A DNA stretch of 64,000 bases from Neobacillus mesonae (GCA_023715865.1 JAMBOW010000001.1:2046001-2110000), one strand, 5' to 3'; shown: positions 8,110 to 16,897, counted from the first letter of the stretch. Numbers and translations: made by a program. The notes: generated by a model from the letters alone, not told the origin.

Positions 8110-9253
8110 GGGCACCCGCCTCCTCTGTATCCGGATTGTACACATCCGCCAGAAGTCTTACCACGCTGCCTCTTGTGATCAGACCAAGAAACTGTCCATT
8201 TTCATCGACCACAGGCAAGTTTGATAAGTGATGCTCATTTAGAATTGAAAGAGCTGTCGTCACTGGTGTGCCGTGCTGCACTACATGCTCTACAGGCGTC
8301 ATAATATCGGCTATTTTTTTATCTTCTTCCCGATAATGCTTGATCAGCTGGTAGATCGTTACGCTGCCGAGCAATCTTTTGGATCTATCGACGACAAGCA
8401 AGGAGTCGACCTTGCGTTTTTGAAGTATCGTTACCGATTCAGCAATCCCTCTGGTTGGAAAAGCAGTCGCTGGATTATCAATCATAACTTCTTCTACATT
8501 CGGGAAATCATTTTCAGTCTGGGAAATTAGGCGATTCTTACCGATAAAGCTTTCAACAAAAGGACTAGCAGGATGACGTAAAATTTGGTCAGGTGTTCCA
8601 ATTTGCTCAATTTGACCGTCTTTCATCAGCACAATGGTATCCGCGAGCTTGATTGCCTCATCCATATCATGGGTAACGAAAACAATCGTTTTCTTCACCT
8701 CAGTCTGCAGCCTTATCAGCTCATCCTGCAGCTCTTCCCGGCTAATCGGGTCCAGCGCGCTGAACGGTTCATCCAGCAGAATAATATCGGGATCTGCCGC
8801 AAGTGCACGTATAACTCCAATCCGCTGCTGCTGACCTCCGCTGAGCTCTGAGGGATAACGATTTCCAAAGGTTTCAGGATTCAGCCGTACTTGGTTAAGC
8901 AATTCATTAACCCTGGCATCAATTTTATCCTTATCCCATTTCTGGAGCCGCGGAACAACGCCTACATTTTTAGAGATCGTCATGTTAGGAAACAGACCTA
9001 CGCTCTGAATGACATATCCGATTTTGCGTCTCAGTTCAACGGCATCCATCTTCGAAATATCATCGCCATTAATTAATATTTGTCCATGTGACGGAACATT
9101 CAGTCGGTTAATCATTCGCATGGTCGTTGTCTTACCACATCCCGATGGGCCGATAAATACAGTTATTTCTCCTTTTTTGATTTCAAGGTTTATCCCCTTC
9201 AATGCCTCGAAACCATCATCATACACTTTCTTGACTCCTTTGAATTCAATCAC
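8096..9253 (-). CDS. Osmoprotectant-type ABC transporter ATP-binding protein with CBS pair (OpuCA-like)
   Basis: This is a 385-residue ATPase. It has Walker A GPSGCGKTT at 35-43, the signature LSGGQQQR, and Walker B IILLDEPFSALD followed by the switch histidine of FVTHDMDEA. A C-terminal tandem CBS module occupies roughly 255-385. In OpuA and OpuC such modules sense ionic strength or cyclic-di-AMP (family knowledge). The start is GTG at 9253, giving M-I-E-F as in homologues, with GGGGG about 9 nt upstream; GTG at 9259 is the alternative. It is the first gene of a three-gene operon with the two permease/binding genes downstream. Confidence 0.92.
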   Translation of the reverse strand: MIEFKGVKKVYDDGFEALKGINLEIKKGEITVFIGPSGCGKTTTMRMINRLNVPSHGQILINGDDISKMDAVELRRKIGYVIQSVGLFPNMTISKNVGVVPRLQKWDKDKIDARVNELLNQVRLNPETFGNRYPSELSGGQQQRIGVIRALAADPDIILLDEPFSALDPISREELQDELIRLQTEVKKTIVFVTHDMDEAIKLADTIVLMKDGQIEQIGTPDQILRHPASPFVESFIGKNRLISQTENDFPNVEEVMIDNPATAFPTRGIAESVTILQKRKVDSLLVVDRSKRLLGSVTIYQLIKHYREEDKKIADIMTPVEHVVQHGTPVTTALSILNEHHLSNLPVVDENGQFLGLITRGSVVRLLADVYNPDTEEAGAHANL

Positions 9254-9418
9254 AAGCACATTCCCCCTATTCGATTTACTCCCTTTCAGCCGACTCTTGC
9301 AGCAGATGCAAATAACAAAAAGAGCCGTCATATAACGGGCTCCTGCCTAACCGCCATATACATTTGCTTGGTGAGTTGCTAAAAGTGACAGAATATAATT
9401 ACCCAATTTTAAGTATAA

Positions 9419-9478
9419 AAAAACAGATTTATCCGAAAAAATTGAAAAAACTTTTTTTCCGTGGATAAATCTGTTTTT
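9419..9478 (-). terminator. Long-stem terminator after phoU
   Basis: A perfect 16-bp stem (9419-9434 with 9463-9478), A-rich on one side and T-rich on the other, encloses a loop that can itself fold (GAAAAAA with TTTTTTC). It lies downstream of phoU and upstream of the Opu operon, and could act in both directions. Confidence 0.8.
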
Positions 9479-9523
9479 AATATGCACATTATTTGTGTAA
9501 TCATTCAGGGGTTAAGAGCAAAA

Positions 9524-10183
9524 TTATTGATTGAGATCTGGACGTTTTCCAGTTACTAAATATACGGTACTTTCACCAATATTGGTCGCATGGTCGCCGA
9601 TCCGTTCAATATATCTGCCAACAAGCATAAGAAGCATAGCCTGCGAAGCCTCTTGAGGGTGATCTGCCATATAGCTGTACAAATCGGTAATCATATGGCT
9701 GTACAATTGGTCTACACCATCATCCTTCTGTGCCATTTGATACGCCAGATCCGAGTTTTCCTCGAGATAAGACTGAATAGACTCGTCCGTCATCACTTTT
9801 ACGATATCCGCCATTTGAGGAATATCTACAAGTGGCTTGATGAGCTTCTGACCATCTAGTCTCATCGTTACTTTAGCGATGTCCACCGCCAGATCGCCCA
9901 TCCGTTCAAGGTCGCTGGAGATTTTAAAAGCCACGATAATTCTTCGCAAATCTTTGGCTACGGGCTGCTGCGTGATAATCAGTTTAGTGCCAAGATCCAT
10001 GATGTGTTCTTCCATTGCGTTGAGTTCTGCATCCTCACTTACCACTTTTTGTGCCAGCTCTTGATCCAAGGTTTTTAAGCTTGTAATGGAATCAACTAAG
10101 GCCTTGTTTACATGCTCTGCCATTTGGAGCAGCAGGTCACGTAGTTCGTTCAACTCACGATCAAAACTTTTTCTGCGAATCAT
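9524..10183 (-). CDS. phoU: Phosphate signalling complex protein PhoU
   Basis: This 219-residue protein has two repeated three-helix PhoU domains. The acidic metal-binding pattern E-x-x-x-D-x-x-x-D is seen in DLERMGDLAVDIAK and in RYIERIGDHATNIGE. PhoU links the Pst transporter to the PhoR kinase and dampens Pho signalling and phosphate uptake. The ATG at 10183 has GGAGG about 9 nt upstream. It lies 51 bp after pstB in the same direction and ends at a strong terminator. The pstB-phoU pair therefore appears to be one unit driven from the Pho box upstream of pstB. Confidence 0.94.
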   Translation of the reverse strand: MIRRKSFDRELNELRDLLLQMAEHVNKALVDSITSLKTLDQELAQKVVSEDAELNAMEEHIMDLGTKLIITQQPVAKDLRRIIVAFKISSDLERMGDLAVDIAKVTMRLDGQKLIKPLVDIPQMADIVKVMTDESIQSYLEENSDLAYQMAQKDDGVDQLYSHMITDLYSYMADHPQEASQAMLLMLVGRYIERIGDHATNIGESTVYLVTGKRPDLNQ

Positions 10184-10234
10184 AGTGCAGTTCCTCCCTT
10201 TGATGAATCAAGCTGTGCTGGTACTCATTCACAC

Positions 10235-10993
10235 TTACCCAAAACGCCCAGATACATAATCCTCAGTTCTTGGATCATGCGGGTTCGCGAAAATCTCATT
10301 CGTTTCTGCCGCTTCAATGACTTCTCCATTGAGGAAAAAGACCGTTTTGCCAGATACACGAGCCGCCTGATGCATATTGTGTGTTACCATTACGATGGTA
10401 TATTTATCTCTAAGCTCTTGAACAAGCTCTTCAATCTTCAGTGTAGATATAGGGTCAAGCGCAGAGGTCGCCTCATCCATCAAGAGAACCTCCGGCTGTA
10501 CAGCTAGCGCTCTTGCAATACACAAACGCTGCTGTTGACCGCCCGAGAGACTCAGTGCCGATCTCTTCAAATAATCCTTAACCTCATCCCATAAAGCAGC
10601 TTGACGCAAGCTTTGCTCAACCAGCTCATCCAGCACCTTCTTATCTGTTGTGCCATGAAGACGCGGTCCGTAAGCTATATTGTCATAAATTGATTTAGGG
10701 AAAGGGTTCGGTTGCTGGAACACCATTCCTACTTGCTTGCGGAGATTCTCCACAGGCATGTCCTCACCATAAATATTTTTACCGTCAAGCTCAACGGTTC
10801 CTTCGATCCTTGTTCCTGTAATCATATCATTCATTCGATTTAACGTACGCAGGAGTGTCGATTTACCGCATCCCGAAGGTCCGATAAAAGCCGTCACCGT
10901 ATTCTTGGGGATATCCAGGTCTACATTCTTCAAAGCATGAAAGGATTCATAATATAGATTCAGTTTTTTTATATCAATCATCGTAGTGTTCAT
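10235..10993 (-). CDS. pstB: Phosphate ABC transporter ATP-binding protein PstB
   Basis: This 252-residue cytoplasmic ATPase powers high-affinity phosphate import through PstSCA. Walker [10 protein letters not shown] is at 38-46, followed by the LSGGQQQR signature, Walker [14 protein letters not shown] and the switch histidine in MVTHNMHQA. The PstB-typical [26 protein letters not shown] segment is present in divided form around residues 75-100. The start is ATG at 10993, with AAAGGAG about 11 nt upstream; the in-frame extension to 11053 lacks a ribosome-binding site. pstS, pstC and pstA are not adjacent. A canonical Pho box (11142-11180) precedes the gene, so it is predicted to be directly induced by PhoP. 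Confidence 0.95.
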   Translation of the reverse strand: MNTTMIDIKKLNLYYESFHALKNVDLDIPKNTVTAFIGPSGCGKSTLLRTLNRMNDMITGTRIEGTVELDGKNIYGEDMPVENLRKQVGMVFQQPNPFPKSIYDNIAYGPRLHGTTDKKVLDELVEQSLRQAALWDEVKDYLKRSALSLSGGQQQRLCIARALAVQPEVLLMDEATSALDPISTLKIEELVQELRDKYTIVMVTHNMHQAARVSGKTVFFLNGEVIEAAETNEIFANPHDPRTEDYVSGRFG

Positions 10994-11127
10994 TCGTATG
11001 CTATCTCCTTTACTGCTTAACAAAATAAGAAAAACAATGAAGCTAGACCCCATTTTAAGGTCTACGTTCTTGTAATAAATTCATCGCTGCAAACTCCATT
11101 CTCAGCGATAATCACAAAACATGCTTC

Positions 11128-11180
11128 ATTGTATCAAATCATTGTAAAGGCTATATAAACAATTGTTAACGCTATGTAAA
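11128..11180 (-). promoter_or_regulatory. Pho box and -10 element of pstB-phoU
   Basis: Reading the minus strand, four hexamers TTTACA, TTAACA, TTATAT and TTACAA occur at exact 11-bp spacing (left ends at 11175, 11164, 11153 and 11142). A TACAAT -10 element follows at 11128-11133, 8 nt beyond the last repeat. B. subtilis PhoP~P binds direct repeats of TT(A/C/T)ACA-type hexamers spaced about 5 bp in this position. It predicts PhoP activation of pstB about 120-130 nt upstream of its start codon. Confidence 0.75.
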
Positions 11181-11223
11181 ATGTAGTCTTTCGGTCGTAG
11201 ATGAAAGAAACTATATTTTCCAA

Positions 11224-12291
11224 TCAGGTAGAGAGCGAGGTTAGTGTCTTATGAACCATTTCCGTAACCTCAGCAGCTTCGGATGCCGATGCCAAAATCT
11301 CCTGACTCATGATAGACATCTGCTTAGCTGTAATCTGAACGGAATCAAAGGATTCATTTCCACGAGTAATATCTTCGGAGCTTCCTCCAATTTCCTCTGC
11401 GCTTTTTTTGGCTATATGAGCCGTCTCCTCTATTTTGTCTCTGATGAGGTTTAATAATTCAGTAATCTGATCTGCGAGAACCCCTGTTTGACCAGACAGC
11501 TTGCGAATCTCATCCGCGATCACACGAAATGATCTTCCATACTCTTTTGCATGGGCAGCCTCGATCGCTGCATTAATGGCAAGCAAGTGGCTGCTTTCTG
11601 CCAGCTCACGAATCGAAGAAGTAAGCGAAGAAATATCACCTACTTTAAGAAGCTGATCTTCTGCCTGCATTCGCTGAGCTCTCGTCTGATCCAGAACCGA
11701 AGTATAAGACTTCTGAATATGCTGTAGAGAGACGCTGCCAACCTCGGTATGCTTTGCTAAACGCATAATTCCCTCTGAATTTAGCTGAACCGCCTGTTTT
11801 ACTTTTTGTACAGCGGTATCCACCTCACTCAGCTTCGTTTGGCTGTGTTCGATAACATCATTTCGCGACTTTTGAGCAAACCTCTGAATGTCTCTTGAAA
11901 TGTTCATCAGATCACGCACCGTCAGTACTCCTGAATATCTACCTTCTTCAAGCAGAATGACACACTGATAAAACCATTCGTCTGCTCTTTCAGCAGCTCG
12001 ATCTACAATTTCATCAGCAGGCAGGTCAGCGCTGAGTATTAAAGGATGCTCCGTCATAAAGGAAACAATGGGTTTGTGATCATACAGCTCAGCGGCAAAG
12101 CGACTAGCATACTTTTGAAATACCGTGTCTCTCATGATCAATCCTATAATCAAATCTGATTCATCATGGACAACAACACAGGACAATGTCTCATCCTGTT
12201 TCATCATAGCAAACAGGGCTTTTCCATTCATGCTTTGAGGAACCAAAGGCATTTGCCGACAGTAAGCAGCAACTTCTACATCTCTTCTCAT
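11224..12291 (-). CDS. Soluble CBS-domain methyl-accepting chemotaxis-like signal transducer
   Basis: This is a 355-residue protein without signal peptide or membrane helices. Residues about 20-130 resemble a CBS pair (segments LIIGLIMRDTVFQKYA and GVLTVRDLMNIS), as found fused to GGDEF or MCP modules. Residues about 140-355 form a coiled-coil MCP signalling domain. Its hairpin tip, around 232-262, reads LLAINAAIEAAHAKEYGRSF then VIADEIRKLS, the CheA/CheW contact region. The start ATG at 12291 has AAAGGAG about 10 nt upstream. It sits between phoP and pstB, and its promoter carries a four-repeat Pho box (12344-12382). It may couple phosphate state to motility or another CheA-linked output (inference). 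The sensed ligand is unknown; CBS modules often bind adenine nucleotides. Confidence 0.82.
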   Translation of the reverse strand: MRRDVEVAAYCRQMPLVPQSMNGKALFAMMKQDETLSCVVVHDESDLIIGLIMRDTVFQKYASRFAAELYDHKPIVSFMTEHPLILSADLPADEIVDRAAERADEWFYQCVILLEEGRYSGVLTVRDLMNISRDIQRFAQKSRNDVIEHSQTKLSEVDTAVQKVKQAVQLNSEGIMRLAKHTEVGSVSLQHIQKSYTSVLDQTRAQRMQAEDQLLKVGDISSLTSSIRELAESSHLLAINAAIEAAHAKEYGRSFRVIADEIRKLSGQTGVLADQITELLNLIRDKIEETAHIAKKSAEEIGGSSEDITRGNESFDSVQITAKQMSIMSQEILASASEAAEVTEMVHKTLTSLST

Positions 12292-12330
12292 CGTTTAGCT
12301 ACTCCTTTAGAATTAGTTCTAAAGTCTCAT

Positions 12331-12382
12331 TTTATAAAAACGTGATGAAGGATGATCTAACATTATGTTAAGAGAATGTAAA
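12331..12382 (-). promoter_or_regulatory. Pho box and -10 element of the CBS-MCP gene
   Basis: On the minus strand the hexamers TTTACA (12377-12382), TTAACA (12366-12371), TTAGAT (12355-12360) and a weak TTCATC (12344-12349) have an exact 11-bp period. A TATAAA -10 element lies at 12331-12336. The spacing between last repeat and -10 (7 nt) nearly equals that at pstB (8 nt), which strengthens the call. Confidence 0.68.
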
Positions 12383-12402
12383 AATCTTTGGCAGCAAAAT
12401 GT

Positions 12403-13125
12403 TTAGAGTTTCACCTTTTTCTTGCCTGCAACAAGCTTGTACCCTACCCCTCGAATAGAATCGATATGGACTGTTTCAGGATCAAGCTCAAGCTTCTTGC
12501 GAAGGGAGCTGACATGCACGTCAACTGTACGCTGGCCACCGATATAATCGAAGCCCCAGACGGCATTCATCAGATCGTCACGGGTGAGAACAACTCCCGG
12601 TTTTTTGGCCAAATACAGCAGCACTTCAAACTCCTTAGGACGCAGGTTAATTGACTGCCCGCTAAGCAATACCTCATATTTTTCCGGATAAATCTCCAGC
12701 TCTCCCAGTACAATTCGGGATTCATCTTCCTTATCCGTATTTTTCGGCTCTTCCATGCCCGACACTCTTCTTAATACGGCATCAACTCGAGCTAGCAGCT
12801 CAGAAACACCGAAAGGTTTTGTAATATAATCGTCTGCTCCCAGCTTCAAGCCTTGGACGACTTCGTTTTCTCCGTTCTTAGCTGTCAAAATGATAATGGG
12901 TGTCTTTATCCCCGATGACCGTAATTTGCTCAATATTTCCAATCCATTCATGCCGGGAAGCATTAAATCCAGCAATATAAGATCAAACTCTTGAGAAGCT
13001 GCTCTATCATAACCAGACGTGCCATGATCTTCAACCGTTACATCATGACCCTCCTGTGTTAAATTGTAGGAAAGCAATCTTGCGAGTGTAGGTTCATCCT
13101 CAATTACCAACAATCGTTGTGTCAT
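12403..13125 (-). CDS. phoP: Phosphate response regulator PhoP (OmpR family)
   Basis: This 240-residue protein has a receiver domain (1 to about 120) and a winged-helix DNA-binding domain (about 140-235). The phospho-acceptor is Asp53 in LLDLMLPG, with the acidic pair E9-D10 and Lys in LTAKNG completing the site. The C-terminal segment DVHVSSLRKKLE and GVGYKLV are typical of OmpR/PhoB regulators. The start ATG at 13125 has AGGGGA about 6 nt upstream; the longer reading to 13227 overlaps the kinase gene and lacks a ribosome-binding site. It follows phoR with an 82-bp gap, the reverse of the phoP-phoR order in B. subtilis. PhoP versus another OmpR regulator is decided by the neighbouring pstB, phoU and Pho boxes. 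Confidence 0.88.
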   Translation of the reverse strand: MTQRLLVIEDEPTLARLLSYNLTQEGHDVTVEDHGTSGYDRAASQEFDLILLDLMLPGMNGLEILSKLRSSGIKTPIIILTAKNGENEVVQGLKLGADDYITKPFGVSELLARVDAVLRRVSGMEEPKNTDKEDESRIVLGELEIYPEKYEVLLSGQSINLRPKEFEVLLYLAKKPGVVLTRDDLMNAVWGFDYIGGQRTVDVHVSSLRKKLELDPETVHIDSIRGVGYKLVAGKKKVKL

Positions 13126-13207
13126 TATATCCCCTGCTTTCTTCATGTAAAATCTGCTCATATCATAGCATTCTTTTGTTATCGTAGTGTAAAATAGCTT
13201 ATTCGAG

Positions 13208-15025
13208 TCATTCTGCATCGTCCTCATCTGCAGTTTCCTGTAAAATCGGCAGGGTTACTGTAAAGGTTGTTCCAGTTCCCAGCTCACTCTCCACCGCAAG
13301 CTGACCATGATGCAGCTCTACAAGATGCTTAACAATCGAAAGGCCAAGCCCTGTACCGCCTGAATTGCGAGATCTCCCTTTATCTACCCTATAAAAACGT
13401 TCAAATACACGAGGAAGGTCGTTTTTTGGAATTCCAATACCTGAATCACTTACTTGGAATACAACATTCTCCTCGTCCTTGCTGATAGATGCTGTTATCT
13501 TCACTCTTCCGCCCTCAAGCGTATAATTGATCCCGTTGCTGACCAAATTCAAGAAGATTTGCTTCAGCTTATCCTCATCTGCTTCTATGAACAGCTCCTC
13601 CGGCACATCCAGCAGGAGACGAATTTGTTTTTTCTCAGCTGCATTACTCAGCGTTCCCTCAATCATCTCAAAAAACGGAAGAAGATGAACTGGAGAACAT
13701 TCAAGCGGTGCCCGTTTGGATTCTATTTTGGACAACTCTAATATATCGCCGATCAACCGGTTAAGTCTGTCGCCTTCGTCATAAATAATTTGTAGAAATG
13801 ACTTTGTTGTTTCTTCATCCTTAACCCCGCCGCTGAGCAGTGTCTCAGCAAAGCCTTTAACCGCAGCAACCGGTGTCTTTAATTCATGAGATACATTTGC
13901 TACAAATTCGCTCCGCATATTTTCAAGTCTGCGTATAGCGGTTATATCCTGCAGTAAAAAGAGCATTCCGCGATAGCTTCCATCATTCTCATACATCGGA
14001 ACACCGTCAATACGAACAATGATTTCATCCGGACTGTAAATTCGCACTTCCTCGTGAACCTTATTCCTTTGCAAAATGCTGGTTTCAACAATCTTAGTCA
14101 GCTCATAGTGACGTTTTAATTCATGATAAGGCTTCCCTGTCACACGATTTGGATGAAGTCCAAGCATACGATGACTTTCCTTGTTCAAGACGGCTATATT
14201 CTGATTTGCATCAATCATCAGGATACCGCCTGTCATATTGCTCATTACGCTTTGAACCAAATCCTCATTGTCTCGAATCATTTTGAGCTGAGACTGAAGA
14301 CTATCTGCCATACCGTTGATGGCTTTCCCCAGCTGACCGATTTCATCATTTCTTGTAAGCTCAACCCTGGCGTCATAATCAAGACCCGAGATCCGATTTG
14401 CCACCTTTGTTATATGCTCAATAGGCTGCGTCAGCCCTCTTGCTACTCTGTAGCATACGAAAGCTACCAGAACGTATAACCCAAGAAGCGTTAACCCCAT
14501 AAGATACCAGCCTCTGGCAAGCCCTTCATCGACAGCTTTTAAACTCATAGAAAGTCTGATGTAGCCGTCAAAATTATGATCAGGAGAAGTCACAGGCGTA
14601 GCCACATACAGCATTCGCTGTGACAGTGTTTCGCTTTCTCTGACGGAACGTCCATATACATTTTCAGGCGTGTTGGCTGTTTGAATCTCTTCACGATTTA
14701 GATGATTGTCCATCTGATCGGCATTATACTCTGAATCACCGATAACGGTGCCATCCTTTAGTATAAAGGTTGTTCTTGAGTCGGTTAAATGTTCCAGCTT
14801 CTCAGCGTGCTCCGTATAATAAGCTATCACCGCCTCTTTACTTTCTGTCGTATCCATAAAATCAAAGGTGGATTGCAGTAGATTGATCTCTCTTACCATG
14901 TTTTCTTCCAAAGACTTGATATGGAGGTCTTTAAATACTTGACCCAGCGCCAGTCCGGCCGATAACACGGAAATCCCAATAAGCACCATCATAATAACCG
15001 TTAGGCGGAATCGAAAATTCTTCAT
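13208..15025 (-). CDS. phoR: Phosphate sensor histidine kinase PhoR
   Basis: This 605-residue membrane kinase has the B. subtilis PhoR layout. TM1 is about 9-30, followed by an extracytoplasmic sensor of about 140 residues, TM2 about 173-193, HAMP about 195-247 and PAS about 255-365. HisKA follows with phospho-accepting His380 in VSHELKTP, then a HATPase domain with N, G1 (DSGIGIP) and G2 (GGTGLGLSIVKH) boxes. It phosphorylates PhoP under phosphate limitation. The ATG is at 15025, with AAGGATG rather far upstream (about 13 nt). A possible SigA promoter lies at 15054-15081. WalK has a similar layout, but the neighbourhood argues for PhoR. Confidence 0.88.
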   Translation of the reverse strand: MKNFRFRLTVIMMVLIGISVLSAGLALGQVFKDLHIKSLEENMVREINLLQSTFDFMDTTESKEAVIAYYTEHAEKLEHLTDSRTTFILKDGTVIGDSEYNADQMDNHLNREEIQTANTPENVYGRSVRESETLSQRMLYVATPVTSPDHNFDGYIRLSMSLKAVDEGLARGWYLMGLTLLGLYVLVAFVCYRVARGLTQPIEHITKVANRISGLDYDARVELTRNDEIGQLGKAINGMADSLQSQLKMIRDNEDLVQSVMSNMTGGILMIDANQNIAVLNKESHRMLGLHPNRVTGKPYHELKRHYELTKIVETSILQRNKVHEEVRIYSPDEIIVRIDGVPMYENDGSYRGMLFLLQDITAIRRLENMRSEFVANVSHELKTPVAAVKGFAETLLSGGVKDEETTKSFLQIIYDEGDRLNRLIGDILELSKIESKRAPLECSPVHLLPFFEMIEGTLSNAAEKKQIRLLLDVPEELFIEADEDKLKQIFLNLVSNGINYTLEGGRVKITASISKDEENVVFQVSDSGIGIPKNDLPRVFERFYRVDKGRSRNSGGTGLGLSIVKHLVELHHGQLAVESELGTGTTFTVTLPILQETADEDDAE

Positions 15026-15053
15026 AAATACAAGATATCATCCTTTTTCAAAA

Positions 15054-15081
15054 GTTATAAAAGTTATTTAATATATATCAA
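15054..15081 (-). promoter_or_regulatory. Possible SigA promoter of phoR
   Basis: On the minus strand TTGATA (15076-15081) and TATAAC (15054-15059) are separated by 16 bp, about 30-55 bp upstream of the phoR start. No Pho box is visible here. Confidence 0.4.
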
Positions 15082-15176
15082 AAATGCAAGCAGGTGCCGT
15101 AGCGAAAATGAAATTGGCCAGCTGCAATAATAATAGCAGTAAAAACTAGCAGGGTTTACCCTAATTTCGTTTGAGA

Positions 15177-15738
15177 TTATCTTATAACTAGCTTTGTATC
15201 CCTCACAGGTTTAAATCGTTTTAAGATCGCAAGATGTACCGCAGCGAGCGGCTGCTGAATGAGGATACCGAGCACGACCGGAATCGCCGCTTGCGGTGAA
15301 AAATAACCCATAGCAAGTACCAAGCCAAGCGATATGTTCCTCATTCCTGAAGCGTAGGACATCGTCACTTATTTCCCGGGAAACATGCGGAATCAGGTGT
15401 GAACCTGCAAAGCCTATGCCATAGCACAAAGCTACTACAAATGTAATAGCTAGAATAGCCAACTACTGTCGGATCCAAGCTTCGTATATGCGGAGCGATT
15501 AGATGCGAAAGAATAAAGTAACCAGCATGGGAGCCGGGCGTTGTACGACTTCCTTTAAGTGACGCAGACCACAGCCAAGTGCCATTACAAAAGTAACATA
15601 CCCAAACAGATAAGGGGACCACGTTACATAATGAATCAGCTGATCCGAAAGCAATATACCCAAAACTAGGGTGCAGGGAATGATGATAAACATATACTTT
15701 TCAAAACCTACCGTAAAACGAAGCAACCAAGACCTCAT
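15177..15738 (-). pseudogene. Decayed bile acid:sodium symporter family gene
   Basis: Membrane-protein fragments in different reading frames follow one another. An N-terminal part (from 15738, containing FVMALGCGLRHLKEVVQRP) is followed by GYFILSHLIAPHIRSLDPTV in a second frame. A third frame has ITFVVALCYGIGFAGSHLIPH, and the C-terminal part is SYASGMRNISLGLVLAMGYF. The order matches a bile acid:Na+ symporter/YocS-type carrier, but only about 560 bp remain where a full gene needs about 950 bp. Both frameshifts and an internal deletion are therefore needed to explain it. It lies between phoR and an SDR gene. Sequencing error is unlikely to explain the missing length. Confidence 0.72.
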
Positions 15739-15848
15739 GCTGCAACAGACCCTCTCTTACGTATCCTTATTGTGTAAAAAGAATCTATTTTATTTGATCA
15801 TACCATAGATTACCGACTCAATTTCATTCATTATGTAAAATATAAAAT

Positions 15849-15877
15849 GCCCTGCACAGGAAGTCACTGTGCAGGGC
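15849..15877 (-). terminator. Terminator after the SDR gene
   Basis: An 11-bp perfect stem GCCCTGCACAG/CTGTGCAGGGC has a 7-nt loop. It is followed on the minus strand by ATTTTATATTTT. It lies 23 bp past the SDR stop. Confidence 0.75.
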
Positions 15878-15899
15878 TCTAAGTAAATCTGTAAAGTCA

Positions 15900-16766
15900 T
15901 TATCCGTTAACGACTTCTCCTCCGTTTACATGAATAACTTGTCCGGTGACGTAAGAAGAGTCGCTGGAAGCCAGATATACATAAGCTGGAGCAAGTTCAT
16001 CCGGTTGTCCTGGACGCTTCATCGGCTGTGTTGCTCCAAATTCGCTCACCTTTTTCTCATCAAATGTTGCCGGGATTAGCGGTGTCCAAATAGGGCCTGG
16101 GGCAACTGCATTCACCCGAATTCCTTTCTCAGCCAAATGCATGGACAAGGAACGTGTAAAGGAAGTAATCGCTCCTTTTGTTGATGAATAATCAATCAAA
16201 TTAGGACTCCCGCGATAAGCTGTAATGGAAGTAGTATTGATTACGGTACTTCCGCCTTTCAAATGCGGCATAGCTGCTTTAGTCAAATAGAACATACTGA
16301 AAATGTTTGTACGGAATGTTTTTTCCAGCTGCTCATCCGTGACATCCTCAAAATTTTGCTGCGGGTGCTGCTCTGCTGCATTATTTACTAATATATTGAG
16401 CTGTCCCAGCTGGTCGACCGTTTGCTTCACGGCTTCTTTACAGAAAGCTGAATCGCCTACGTCGCCAGCAATTAAAATGCACTTTCTTCCTTCCTGCTCA
16501 ACCTGACGCTTTGTTTCTTCTGCATCACCGTGCTCATTTAAATAAACAATAGCGACGTCCGCGCCTTCTTTCGCAAATGTAACCGCTACGGCACGGCCTA
16601 TTCCGCTGTCTCCGCCTGTGATAAGTGCAGTTTTCCCTGTCAATTTGCCTGCAGCTTTATAAGCGGCATCCTCGAACTCGGGTCTAGGAAACATTTCCGA
16701 TTCAATACCTGGCTGCTGATCCTGATGTTGTGGAGGTAAGGTTTGTTTATTTTGAGTTTGTCCCAT
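15900..16766 (-). CDS. SDR family oxidoreductase (YhdF/YhxC-like, general stress type)
   Basis: This 288-residue classical short-chain dehydrogenase has an N-terminal extension rich in Gln and Pro (about 1-40), seen in stress-associated glucose 1-dehydrogenase-like SDRs. The cofactor motif TGGDSGIG is at about 49-56, followed by the NNAA motif, a catalytic Ser in the NTTSITAY stretch and the YSSTK catalytic Tyr-Lys pair. The start is ATG at 16766 (MGQTQNKQTL), with GGAG about 10 nt upstream; the extension to 16937 crosses a terminator and is not used. It stands alone between two terminators. The substrate is unknown. Confidence 0.9.
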   Translation of the reverse strand: MGQTQNKQTLPPQHQDQQPGIESEMFPRPEFEDAAYKAAGKLTGKTALITGGDSGIGRAVAVTFAKEGADVAIVYLNEHGDAEETKRQVEQEGRKCILIAGDVGDSAFCKEAVKQTVDQLGQLNILVNNAAEQHPQQNFEDVTDEQLEKTFRTNIFSMFYLTKAAMPHLKGGSTVINTTSITAYRGSPNLIDYSSTKGAITSFTRSLSMHLAEKGIRVNAVAPGPIWTPLIPATFDEKKVSEFGATQPMKRPGQPDELAPAYVYLASSDSSYVTGQVIHVNGGEVVNG

Positions 16767-16897
16767 AGGTTGATTTCTCCTTTCAATACTCCTATTTTTC
16801 ATTGTTTTAACATGTTTAGGATGGCTTATCCTCAGTTCATTATTCTTCAGCTCATCCTTGTTCAATATGGTTTTACCCGCTCTCTCAAGTCTCAAAC

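Noticed and set aside
13155..13193. Full Pho box upstream of phoP
   Set aside because: Only two of the four hexamers fit, so it is reported as a weak possibility and not annotated as a site.
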